Below, in pieces: positions 8,781 through 17,445 of a stretch of DNA of 64,000 nt. The notes beneath the pieces were generated by a model. The model saw only the letters and a list, made by a program, of their open reading frames with translations. It did not search any database and was not told where the DNA came from. The stretch covers positions 18,725 through 82,724 of the forward strand of contig PBKC01000031.1 in the NCBI GenBank assembly GCA_002721365.1, read 5' to 3'. Each line of letters starts with the position of its first letter. Positions within the stretch are counted from its first letter, which is position 1. Both the position numbers and the translations under genes were made by a program. Source of the DNA: Rhodospirillaceae bacterium (GTDB lineage: Bacteria > Pseudomonadota > Alphaproteobacteria > GCA-2721365).

Positions 8781-9668
8781 TCAGTTCCGGCGTTCGACGA
8801 CGAAGGCGGCGACCGCCCGCAGGGCGTCGGCGCTGTCGCCGAACCGGCCCAGATGCTCGACCGCCTGATCCGACAGCCGACGGGCGTGCTGCCGGGCCTC
8901 TTCGACGCCCAGCATAGACACGAACGTCGCCTTGCCGCGCTCGGCATCCTTGTTGACGCCCTTGCCGACCTCGGTGGCGTCACCCTCGACGTCGAGCAGA
9001 TCGTCGGCGATCTGGAAGGCGAGCCCGAGATCGTGAGCGTAGAACTGGAGCGCATGCCGGTCTTCTTCGCGCGCTCGTGCGAGGATCGCTCCCGACTGGC
9101 AGGCGAAAGAGATCAGCGCGCCGGTCTTCAGCCGCTGGAGACGCGTGATGGCATCGAGGTCGACCTCCGCATGCTCGGCTTCGAGGTCGATCATCTGGCC
9201 GCCGACCATCCCCGCCATGCCGGCGGCAACGGCAAGCTCGTGCACCAGAGCACTGCGAACGGCGCCGTCGGAATGGGTCTCCTGCGCCGACAACACCTCG
9301 AAGGCCAGGGTCAGAAGACCGTCGCCGGCCAGAATCGCGGTCGCTTCGTCGAAGGCGATATGGGCGGTCGGCCGGCCACGACGCATCGCGTCGTCATCCA
9401 TCGCCGGCAGGTCGTCATGCACCAGCGAATAGCTGTGGATCATTTCGATCGCCGCCGCCACGCGCAGCGCCGAGTCCGGCGCGACGTCGAACAGCCCGGC
9501 GCTCTCGATCGCCAGGAACGGCCGGAGCCGCTTGCCACCTCCCAGCACCGCGTAACGCATCGCCTCGATCAGCCGCGCTTCCGGCCCCTCGCGGAGCACG
9601 ATCAGACGGTCGAGCTCCCCCTCCACCGCCTTGGCGGCGGCGCTCATGGCACGAATAAGGCCGGTCAA
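8781..9668 (-). CDS. ispA: Polyprenyl synthetase (farnesyl diphosphate synthase)
   Basis: GGGKRLRPFL, HDDLPAMDDDAMRRGRPTAH (FARM), LAFQIADDLLDVEGD (SARM). Confidence 0.94.
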   Translation of the reverse strand: MTGLIRAMSAAAKAVEGELDRLIVLREGPEARLIEAMRYAVLGGGKRLRPFLAIESAGLFDVAPDSALRVAAAIEMIHSYSLVHDDLPAMDDDAMRRGRPTAHIAFDEATAILAGDGLLTLAFEVLSAQETHSDGAVRSALVHELAVAAGMAGMVGGQMIDLEAEHAEVDLDAITRLQRLKTGALISFACQSGAILARAREEDRHALQFYAHDLGLAFQIADDLLDVEGDATEVGKGVNKDAERGKATFVSMLGVEEARQHARRLSDQAVEHLGRFGDSADALRAVAAFVVERRN

Positions 9669-9931
9669 AACGGAATCTCGTCTTCCTGGCCGACGGGCTC
9701 GGCAGCTACCGCCCCGTCGCTCCCCTCGACGATCTTCTCCACCCGTTCACGGGCCTGCGAGAGCTTGCGCTCGCAATGCTGCTTGAGGAGATGCCCGCGC
9801 TCATAGGCGCCGATCGCCCCTTCGAGGTCGGTTTCGCCGCTCTCCAGCTTCTTGACGATCTGCTCCAGCTCCTGCAGCGCCTGCTCGAAGCTCATCTTCG
9901 CGATATCGGGCTTTTCTTCGGGTTCCGCCAT
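9665..9931 (-). CDS. xseB: Exodeoxyribonuclease VII small subunit
   Basis: MSFEQALQELEQIVKKLESGETDLEGAIGAYERGHLLKQHCERKLSQARERVEKI. Confidence 0.95.
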   Translation of the reverse strand: MAEPEEKPDIAKMSFEQALQELEQIVKKLESGETDLEGAIGAYERGHLLKQHCERKLSQARERVEKIVEGSDGAVAAEPVGQEDEIPF

Positions 9932-9969
9932 GCCGTCCTTGCTTGTCTTGGTGCCGGTACGCCCGGCGA

Positions 9970-10896
9970 TCAATCGGCCATCAGCGCCGCGACATGCGCG
10001 GCGGCCGAGGCCGCCAGACTGGGCAGATCGTAACCGCCTTCGAGCGTCGAGACGATGCGCCCGTCACAACTCTGCTTCGCCACCTTCCTGATTTCCCGCG
10101 TCACCCAGGCGAAATCCTCCTCGGTCAGAGCGAGCTGCGCCAGCGGGTCGTCTTCATGGCCGTCGAAGCCTGCGGAGATGAACACCATTTCGGGCCGAAA
10201 GTCGAACAATGCCGGAAGGATGTGCTCGCGCCAGGCGAGGCGGAAGTCGGCGCCCCCCGACATCGGCCGCAGTGGCCGGTTCACGATGTTTCCCACACCC
10301 GTCTCGGACAAACGCCCGGTTCCCGGATAAAGCGGCATCTGATGGGTGGAGGCGAAGAAGACCCGGCTGTCGCCTTCGAAGATCGCCTGGGTCCCGTTGC
10401 CGTGGTGGACGTCGAAATCCAAGATCGCGACGCGGGCGAGGCCATGCTCGGCACGGGCATGGGCGGCGCCCACGGCAATGTTGTTGAACAGACAGAAGCC
10501 CATGGCCCGGCCCGGCTCGGCGTGATGGCCGGGCGGACGAACTGCGCAGAAGGCGTTCTCTGCTTCTCCCGCCATCACCGCATCGACCGCCGCGCATACG
10601 CCGCCGGCGGCTCGAAGCGCCGCGTCACCCGATTGCGGAGACATCGCGGTATCGGCGTCGAGGTTGTAATATCCCTCCGCAGGAACACTGGCGAGGATGT
10701 GATCCACATGGTCCGGGCGATGGACCCGCATGATCTGGGTGACCTCCGCCTGGGGTGCTTCCCGGCGTATCAGGGGCGCGAAAGCGGGCCCGTCCAGCGC
10801 CTTCAGAACCGCCCGTAGCCGCTCGGGCCTTTCCGGGTGGCCGGGTGCCGGGTCATGTGCCATGCATACGGGGTGCGTGAATAAAAAGGTTGCCAT
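9970..10896 (-). CDS. Histone deacetylase family (acetylpolyamine amidohydrolase-like) protein
   Basis: RPPGHHAEPGRAMGFCLFNNIAVGAAHA...VAILDFDVHHGNGTQAIFEGD...FISAGFDGHEDDPL. Confidence 0.93.
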   Translation of the reverse strand: MATFLFTHPVCMAHDPAPGHPERPERLRAVLKALDGPAFAPLIRREAPQAEVTQIMRVHRPDHVDHILASVPAEGYYNLDADTAMSPQSGDAALRAAGGVCAAVDAVMAGEAENAFCAVRPPGHHAEPGRAMGFCLFNNIAVGAAHARAEHGLARVAILDFDVHHGNGTQAIFEGDSRVFFASTHQMPLYPGTGRLSETGVGNIVNRPLRPMSGGADFRLAWREHILPALFDFRPEMVFISAGFDGHEDDPLAQLALTEEDFAWVTREIRKVAKQSCDGRIVSTLEGGYDLPSLAASAAAHVAALMAD

Positions 10897-11108
10897 GAGC
10901 CGTGCATGCTAGCAGGAGTCGTCGGCTGGCTGTTATGCCGCAATTCTTCGATTGTCCAGGGAGGACCGATCTTCAAATCTGTACCGCCTGCCTTTTTGGG
11001 GAAAGGCAGCGGGGGTGTGCGCATCTTGCCGCGTAACGGAAATGCCGGAATAATCCGGCCGCTGCAAGGGCCCGCCGGCCGCAGATCAGATCGGGATACA
11101 GGGAACGC

Positions 11109-12236
11109 ATGAGACAGGTCATCATCCTCGTCATTCTTGCCGCCATCGGCGGCACCGCGTGGTACTTCCGCGCTGATCTACCGTTGATCGGGTCGATGTT
11201 CTCCGAAGAACAGGCGACCGCGAGTGGCGGCAGTCAGCGGCCACCGACCCCTGTCGACGTCGCGCTCGCCCGGGCCGACACCGTGACCATCACGCAGGAA
11301 GCGGTCGGCACCACGCGCGCCAACGAGGCGGTGACCATCACCTCCAAAGTCCGGGGGCTGGTGACCAAGATCAATTTCGAGGAAGGTCAGCAGGTCGAGG
11401 AAGGCCGGGTTCTCGTCGAGTTCGAAGCCAACGAGGAGCGGGCCGCGATCGAGGAGCAGCAGGCTCAGCTGGTCATGCGCAGGGCCGAGCTGACCAATGC
11501 GCGCCAGCTTTACGAACGCGCCACCCAGCTTCTCGCGACCAACAACGTTCCCGCCGCGCGCGTGGATGAACTGAAAGCCCAGCTCGACGCTGCCGAAGCT
11601 GCGGTGAACGTCGCCCAAGCCGCGATCCGCGCCGCGCAGGCCCGCTACCAGAACTACCGGATCGTCGCGCCGTTCAGCGGCAAGCTAGGCTTCCGATCGA
11701 TCAGCCTGGGTGCGTTGATCGAGCCGGGGACCGAAGTGACGACCCTGGACGACCTGACACCGATCAAGCTCGACTTCCAGGTCCCGGAACGGAACATGGC
11801 CGACATCACGGTCGGGCAGGAGGTTTCGGCACAGACCGCGGCTTATCCCGAGCGCGTGTTCTTCGGCACCGTTACCTCGATCGACACCCGCGTCGACTCC
11901 GTCACCCGCGCCGTCCAGGTGCGCGCCGAGATCGCCAACGAGGACGGATTCCTGCGCCCCGGCCTGTTCATGAACGTGACGCTGGGCGTGCGGGCACGCG
12001 AGAACGCCGTCATCGTGCCCGAGGAAGCCTTGGTGGCGGAGGGCAATGCGCGGTACCTTTTTGTCGTGCAGGACGGCGTCGCCAAGCAGGTCTTCGTCGA
12101 GTTGGGCCAGCGTCTTCCCGGCGAGGTCGAGATCGTGAACGGCGTCCAGGCCGGCGACGTGGTCGTCACCGGCGGCAGTCAGAAGCTGCGTGACGGCGCA
12201 CCGGTAGCCCCGCGGGAAGGCCCCGCGACGAGTTGA
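11109..12236 (+). CDS. RND efflux transporter periplasmic adaptor subunit
   Basis: N-terminal anchor, VGTTRANEAVTITSKVRGLVTKINFEEGQQVEEGRVLVEFE, APFSGKLGFRSISLGALIEPGTEVTTLDDL. Confidence 0.95.
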   Translation: MRQVIILVILAAIGGTAWYFRADLPLIGSMFSEEQATASGGSQRPPTPVDVALARADTVTITQEAVGTTRANEAVTITSKVRGLVTKINFEEGQQVEEGRVLVEFEANEERAAIEEQQAQLVMRRAELTNARQLYERATQLLATNNVPAARVDELKAQLDAAEAAVNVAQAAIRAAQARYQNYRIVAPFSGKLGFRSISLGALIEPGTEVTTLDDLTPIKLDFQVPERNMADITVGQEVSAQTAAYPERVFFGTVTSIDTRVDSVTRAVQVRAEIANEDGFLRPGLFMNVTLGVRARENAVIVPEEALVAEGNARYLFVVQDGVAKQVFVELGQRLPGEVEIVNGVQAGDVVVTGGSQKLRDGAPVAPREGPATS

Positions 12237-12371
12237 TCGAGCACCCGGCCGAAGGAGCGGGTGCGACAATTCGCTCCGAAGTACAGTAGAACGAAGACGC
12301 AGGATGTCAGGAGTCGGACCGGCGTGACTCAGCAGTGAGGCCGGCTGGCTCCCCTTGAGGAGGCGATTGGG

Positions 12372-15300
12372 ATGGTTCTGTCCGACACATGTATCAAGCG
12401 GCCGGTCTTCGCGACCGTGATGAGCTTGATCCTGGTCATTTTCGGCCTGTTCGCCTTCCAACGGCTCGCGATCCGCGAATATCCGGACATCGATCCCCCC
12501 ACCGTCTCGATCGTCACCCTGTACAAGGGCGCGTCGGCCCAGATCATCGAGACGCAGGTCACCCAGATCATCGAAGAGGCCGTCGCCGGTATCGAAGGCA
12601 TCAAGAAGCTGACCTCGAAGAGCCGCGAAGAGCGCTCCGAGGTCAACATCGAGTTCATCTTGAGCCGCGACGTGGACAATGCGGCGAACGATGTCCGCGA
12701 CAAGGTGGCGGCGGTCATCGGCGACCTTCCCGACGACGTCGACACCCCGATCATCAACAAGGTCGAGGCTGACGCGAGCCCGATGATCTGGATCGCGCTG
12801 ACCTCGACGCAGTGGGACCAAGTCCAGCTTTCCGACTACGCCGACCGGTATCTGGTCGACCCGCTGTCGGTCGTGCCCGGCGTTGCCAGCGTGATGATCG
12901 GCGGCGAGCGGAAGCCCGCCATGCGCATCTGGCTGGACCGGCGGGCGATGGCCGCGCGCGGCATTACCGTCCAGGACGTCGAGAACGCGGTCCGCCAGCA
13001 GAACGTCGAGCTTCCGTCGGGCCGTATCGAGTCCTCGCTCCGCGAATTCACCGTGCGCACCGAGTCCGGCCTCGTCACGCCCGAGGAGTTCCGGGCGCTG
13101 GTGGTCAAGGAGAAGGACGGCTACCTCGTCCGCATGGGCGAGATAGCCGATGTCGAACTCGGCACCGAGGAACTGCGCTACGAGGTGCGCGTCGCCGGTC
13201 AGGCGGCAATCGGCCTCGGCGTCGTCCGTCAGTCCAAGGCCAACGAAATCGAAATCGCTCGCGGGATCCGCGCCGAGATCGAAAAGATCAGGCCGTCGTT
13301 GCCGTCCCACATCACGATGAAGGTCGCCTACGACAAGTCGCGCTTCGTCGACGCGTCGATCGGCGAGGTGTTCCACGCCCTGTTCATCGCCATGCTGCTG
13401 GTGGTGGGCGTCATCTTCGTCTTCCTGCGGTCGCTGCGTGCCACGTTGATTCCGGCGATCGCGATCCCGGTATCGCTGATCGCGTCGTTCATGGTGCTCG
13501 CAATGATGGGCTTCTCGATCAACGTGCTGACCTTGCTGGCCTACGTGCTCGCGGTCGGTCTGGTGGTCGATGACGCCATCGTCGTTCTGGAAAACATCCA
13601 CCGGCGCATCGAGCTCGGCGAGCCGGTGCTCCTGGCATCGTTGCGTGGCTCGCGTCAGATCGGCTTCGCGGTCATCGCCACCACCCTGGCCCTGATCGCG
13701 GTGTTCATCCCCATCTCGCTGATGTCGGGCAACACCGGCCGGCTGTTCAGCGAGTTCGGCGTCTCTATCGCCGGAGCCGTCGTGTTCTCGGGCTTCGTCG
13801 CACTGTCGCTGACGCCGATGATGTGCTCGAAGCTGCTCAGCGACCACGACCACGAGAGCGCGCTGATCAACAAGACCGAGCGCTACTTCCAGGCCATGAA
13901 CAATGGCTATCGCTGGCTGCTGGCCAAGGCCCTGGCCGTTCCGGCGGTCATCGTCGCGATCACCCTGATGGTATCGGCCGCGGCCTACCTGATCTTCGAG
14001 CAGATCCCGCAGGAGTTCGCGCCCACCGAAGACCGCGGCGTGTTCCTGACCGTGCTGATGGCGCCCGAGGGTGCCACCATCGACTACACGCGGGGTTACC
14101 TGCTTGAGGTCGAGAACAAGCTGCACCCCTACATCGAATCCGGCGAGATCGACACGCTGTTCGGCGTCGTCGCGCCGGGCCTCAGCCGTCCGAGCCCGGT
14201 CAACTTCGCGATCGCCTTCGCCGTGCTGTCGCCCTGGGATCAGCGCAGCCGCAAGCAACAGGACATCGTCGCCGAGATCTTCCCGCAGCTTCTGGGCATT
14301 CCGGGCGCCAACGTCTTCGCGATCAACCCGCCGAGCCTCAATCAGCCCGGCCGGTCGGCACCGGTGCAATTCGTCATCGGCGGTCCGAGCTACGATACCT
14401 TGAAGGAATGGCGCGACATCATCCTCGACAGGGCGTCGGAAAACCCGAACCTGCTGAGCCTCGACGCCGACTACAAGGAAACCAAGCCCGAGCTCAAGGT
14501 CGACATCGCCCGCAACCGGGCCGCCGACCTCGGCGTCTCGATCGAGGCGATCGGGCGAACGCTCGAGACCATGCTCGGCGCCCGCGAGGTCACGACCTAC
14601 AACGACCGCGGCGTGCAGTACAACGTCATGCTCCAGGCCAAGCCCGAGGACCGGGTGACGCCGCAGGACCTGTCGAACATCTATGTTCGCTCCGACACCA
14701 CCGGCCGCCTGATTCCGCTCCAGAATCTGGTGACGGTGCGCGAGACGGCGGGCCCGAAGGAGCTCAACCGCTTCGACCGGCTGCGGTCGGTGACGATCTC
14801 GGCCTCGCTGGCGCCGGGCTACTCGCTGGGTCAGGCGCTGGACTACCTCGACAACCTCGCCCGCCAGAGCCTGCCGGCCGAGGCGCGCATCACCTATGAC
14901 GGCCAGTCGCGCGAGTTCCGCGATTCGAGCAGTTCGCTGCTGCTCGCCTTCGGCCTCGCCGTGCTGATCATCTTCCTGGTGCTGGGCGCCCAGTTCGAGA
15001 GCTTCATCCATCCGCTGATCATCCTGCTCTCAGTGCCGCTGGCGGTGACCGGCGCCTTGGGGACGCTGTGGGCGACGGGCATCACGCTCAACGTCTACAG
15101 TCAGATCGGCATGGTCATGCTCATCGGTCTGGTGGCGAAGAACGCCATCCTGATCGTCGAGTTCGCCAACCAGCTCCGTGAGCAGAACTACGACATCAAG
15201 ACGGCGGTCCGGGAGGCCTCGGTCACCCGCCTTCGCCCGATCCTGATGACGACGATCGCCACCGTCTGTGGCGCCATCCCGATCGCCATCACCTCCGGTG

Positions 15301-15533
15301 CCGGCGCCGAGAGCCGCGAATCGATCGGCTGGGTGATCGTCGGCGGCGTCAGCTTCTCCACCCTGCTGACGCTGTTCGTCGTACCCGTGCTCTATCTCCT
15401 GCTCGCTCGCTTCACCAAGCCGTCGAGCTATGTGGCCGAACGTCTGCGGTCCCTCGAGGAGGAACACGGTTTCCACGAAGAGAACGAGGCTCCCGCGCCG
15501 CACGGAGCGCCGGCCGGCCATCCCGCCGAGTAG
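12372..15533 (+). CDS. RND efflux transporter permease (AcrB/MexF-like)
   Basis: MVLSDTCIKRPVFATVMSLILVIFGLFAFQRLAIREYPDIDPPTVSI...VGLVVDDAIVVLENIHRR...GLVAKNAILIVEFANQ, 1053 aa. Confidence 0.97.
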   Translation: MVLSDTCIKRPVFATVMSLILVIFGLFAFQRLAIREYPDIDPPTVSIVTLYKGASAQIIETQVTQIIEEAVAGIEGIKKLTSKSREERSEVNIEFILSRDVDNAANDVRDKVAAVIGDLPDDVDTPIINKVEADASPMIWIALTSTQWDQVQLSDYADRYLVDPLSVVPGVASVMIGGERKPAMRIWLDRRAMAARGITVQDVENAVRQQNVELPSGRIESSLREFTVRTESGLVTPEEFRALVVKEKDGYLVRMGEIADVELGTEELRYEVRVAGQAAIGLGVVRQSKANEIEIARGIRAEIEKIRPSLPSHITMKVAYDKSRFVDASIGEVFHALFIAMLLVVGVIFVFLRSLRATLIPAIAIPVSLIASFMVLAMMGFSINVLTLLAYVLAVGLVVDDAIVVLENIHRRIELGEPVLLASLRGSRQIGFAVIATTLALIAVFIPISLMSGNTGRLFSEFGVSIAGAVVFSGFVALSLTPMMCSKLLSDHDHESALINKTERYFQAMNNGYRWLLAKALAVPAVIVAITLMVSAAAYLIFEQIPQEFAPTEDRGVFLTVLMAPEGATIDYTRGYLLEVENKLHPYIESGEIDTLFGVVAPGLSRPSPVNFAIAFAVLSPWDQRSRKQQDIVAEIFPQLLGIPGANVFAINPPSLNQPGRSAPVQFVIGGPSYDTLKEWRDIILDRASENPNLLSLDADYKETKPELKVDIARNRAADLGVSIEAIGRTLETMLGAREVTTYNDRGVQYNVMLQAKPEDRVTPQDLSNIYVRSDTTGRLIPLQNLVTVRETAGPKELNRFDRLRSVTISASLAPGYSLGQALDYLDNLARQSLPAEARITYDGQSREFRDSSSSLLLAFGLAVLIIFLVLGAQFESFIHPLIILLSVPLAVTGALGTLWATGITLNVYSQIGMVMLIGLVAKNAILIVEFANQLREQNYDIKTAVREASVTRLRPILMTTIATVCGAIPIAITSGAGAESRESIGWVIVGGVSFSTLLTLFVVPVLYLLLARFTKPSSYVAERLRSLEEEHGFHEENEAPAPHGAPAGHPAE

Positions 15534-15568
15534 GCGGCTGGTGGCGGCCCCCTCCGCCGTGACGATGT

Positions 15569-15596
15569 CCCCGCGCCGGCCGGTGCCGGCGCGGGG
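15569..15596. terminator. 12-bp perfect GC hairpin after the RND permease
   Basis: ccccgcgccggc / cggt / gccggcgcgggg. No T-tract, so intrinsic termination is uncertain. Confidence 0.45.
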
Positions 15597-15619
15597 AAAC
15601 CGGTAGCCGGTCCGAACCC

Positions 15620-16666
15620 ATGCTGACGGACCGCATCGAGGCCAAATGGATCGACTGCTTCGAGCGCACCCTGGCACTGTGCGCGGTCGAAGCCGGTGAT
15701 GCGGTCGCGATCCTTTCCGAGACCCAGTCGCGGCCGCTCAACGTCCATCTGGCCGAACTCGCTCTCGCCCGCCTCGGCGCGCGGGCTTTCCACGTGGTGG
15801 TTCCGACACCCGCCCAAAACGCACCGGTACCGATCCGCTCGACCGGCGCCTCCGATGCCATTGGCGGTCTCGCCCCGGCCATCGCCGCTCTCGCCCGGTC
15901 GACCCTGGTCGTCGACCTCACCGTCGAAGGCCTGCTGCATGCGCCCGAGCTGCCGGAGATCCTCGCCGACGGCGCACGCCTGCTGATGGTGAGCAACGAG
16001 CACCCGGAAGCGCTGGAACGTCTGGTCCCGGATCCGGCCCTCGAACAGAAGGTCAAGGCCGGCTTCCGCATGCTGCGGTCAGCGAAGGAAATGCGCGTGA
16101 CCTCCGACGCCGGTACTGACCTCTCCATCCGTCTGGAAGGCGCGCGCCCTGGCGGTGTCTGGGGCTACTGCACCAAGCCGAGCCAGGTCGCCCACTGGCC
16201 GGGCGGCCTCTGTCTCGCCTTCCCCGCAGCCGGCAGCGTCTCCGGACGGCTGGTCATGGCACCGGGTGACGTTAATTTGACCTTCAAACGCTATCTCGAG
16301 ACGCCGGTCACCCTCACCATCGAGGACGACTACGTGACCCGGATCGAAGGGCCGGGGGCCGACGCGGCCTTGATGGAAAGTTATTTTGCCGCCTGGGGCG
16401 ACCGCGAGGCCTATGCGGTCTCGCATGTGGGCTGGGGGATGAACCCGGCCGCCCGATGGGACGCGATGACGATGTACGACCGCCGCGACATCAATGGCAC
16501 GGAACTTCGTGCGTTTGCCGGCAACTTCCTCTATTCGACCGGCGCCAACGAAGTCGCCGGGCGCTACACCCCCGGCCATTTCGATCTGCCGATGCGGGGC
16601 TGCACGATCGAACTCGACGGCAGCACGGTCATCGATCGAGGAGCCCTTCAGGGAGACTTGGCGTGA
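15620..16666 (+). CDS. NicX-like (2,5-dihydroxypyridine 5,6-dioxygenase / M29 aminopeptidase-like) protein
   Basis: YFAAWGDREAYAVSHVGWGMNPAARWDAMTMYDRRDINGTELRAFAGNFLYSTGANEVAGRYTPGHFDLPMRGC resembles NicX (SHIGWG...TPCHLDIPLRNC from recall), with the His/His/Asp ligand pattern retained. Confidence 0.7.
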   Translation: MLTDRIEAKWIDCFERTLALCAVEAGDAVAILSETQSRPLNVHLAELALARLGARAFHVVVPTPAQNAPVPIRSTGASDAIGGLAPAIAALARSTLVVDLTVEGLLHAPELPEILADGARLLMVSNEHPEALERLVPDPALEQKVKAGFRMLRSAKEMRVTSDAGTDLSIRLEGARPGGVWGYCTKPSQVAHWPGGLCLAFPAAGSVSGRLVMAPGDVNLTFKRYLETPVTLTIEDDYVTRIEGPGADAALMESYFAAWGDREAYAVSHVGWGMNPAARWDAMTMYDRRDINGTELRAFAGNFLYSTGANEVAGRYTPGHFDLPMRGCTIELDGSTVIDRGALQGDLA

Positions 16667-17445
16667 CCCCCGCCTATGTCGCTACAGGCACGGGCAGGGA
16701 GACGATCGTCCTTCTCCACGGTCTCGGCGGCAGCCACGAAGTCTGGCAGCCGCAGATGGGTGCGTTTCCCGGCCTCAGGACTCTGGCCTGGGACATGCCG
16801 GGCTACGGCCAATCGGCCTCATTGCCGGAAATGACGTTCACGGCGCTCGGACACGCCCTCGAAGCGCTGCTGAACGAGCTCGGCATCCGCAACGTCCATC
16901 TGGTGGGCCACAGCATGGGCGGCATGGTGGCGCTGGAATACGCCGCCACCCACCCCGACCGCATCGCGTCTCTCGCGCTGTCGGCAACCAGCGCCGCTTT
17001 CGGCACCAGCAACGGCACGTGGCAGCGTCAGTTCGTCTCGGCACGGCTGGCGCCGCTCGATGCCGGGCAGACGATGGCCGATCTCGCCCCCTCCCTGGTC
17101 GCCGGAATGATCGGCGAGTCGGCCGATCCGGCCGGGGTCGCCATCGCCGAACAGATCATGTCTGCCGTTCCCGAGGACACCTATCGAGCGGCGATCGCCT
17201 GTCTGGTCGGTTTTGACAAACGTGCCGCATTGGCCGCGATCCAGGCGCCGACTTTGCTGATCGCCGGTTCGTCGGACAAGGTGGCGCCGCCGGCGATGAT
17301 GGAGCGCATGGCGGCACGGATGCCGTCAGCTCGCTATCGGGTGATCGAAAACGCGGGGCACCTGATGAATCTGGAGCAGCCGGCCGCGTTCAACGCTGCC
17401 CTGGCGGCCTTCTATAGAGACCTGAAGATCGGACAGAACGGATGA
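16663..17445 (+). CDS. Alpha/beta hydrolase (enol-lactonase/deformylase-like)
   Basis: GTG start overlaps the upstream stop (GTGA). IVLLHGLGGSHEVW, LVGHSMGGMVALEYA, NAGHLMNLEQP. Confidence 0.9.
   Translation: MTPAYVATGTGRETIVLLHGLGGSHEVWQPQMGAFPGLRTLAWDMPGYGQSASLPEMTFTALGHALEALLNELGIRNVHLVGHSMGGMVALEYAATHPDRIASLALSATSAAFGTSNGTWQRQFVSARLAPLDAGQTMADLAPSLVAGMIGESADPAGVAIAEQIMSAVPEDTYRAAIACLVGFDKRAALAAIQAPTLLIAGSSDKVAPPAMMERMAARMPSARYRVIENAGHLMNLEQPAAFNAALAAFYRDLKIGQNG

Noticed and set aside
11685-15011. 1108-aa ORF on the - strand opposite the RND adaptor and permease
   Set aside because: It lies antisense to two unmistakable RND efflux genes and spans their intergenic gap. The composition (D/H/R/Q-rich, no domain pattern) is typical of antisense frames in high-GC DNA.
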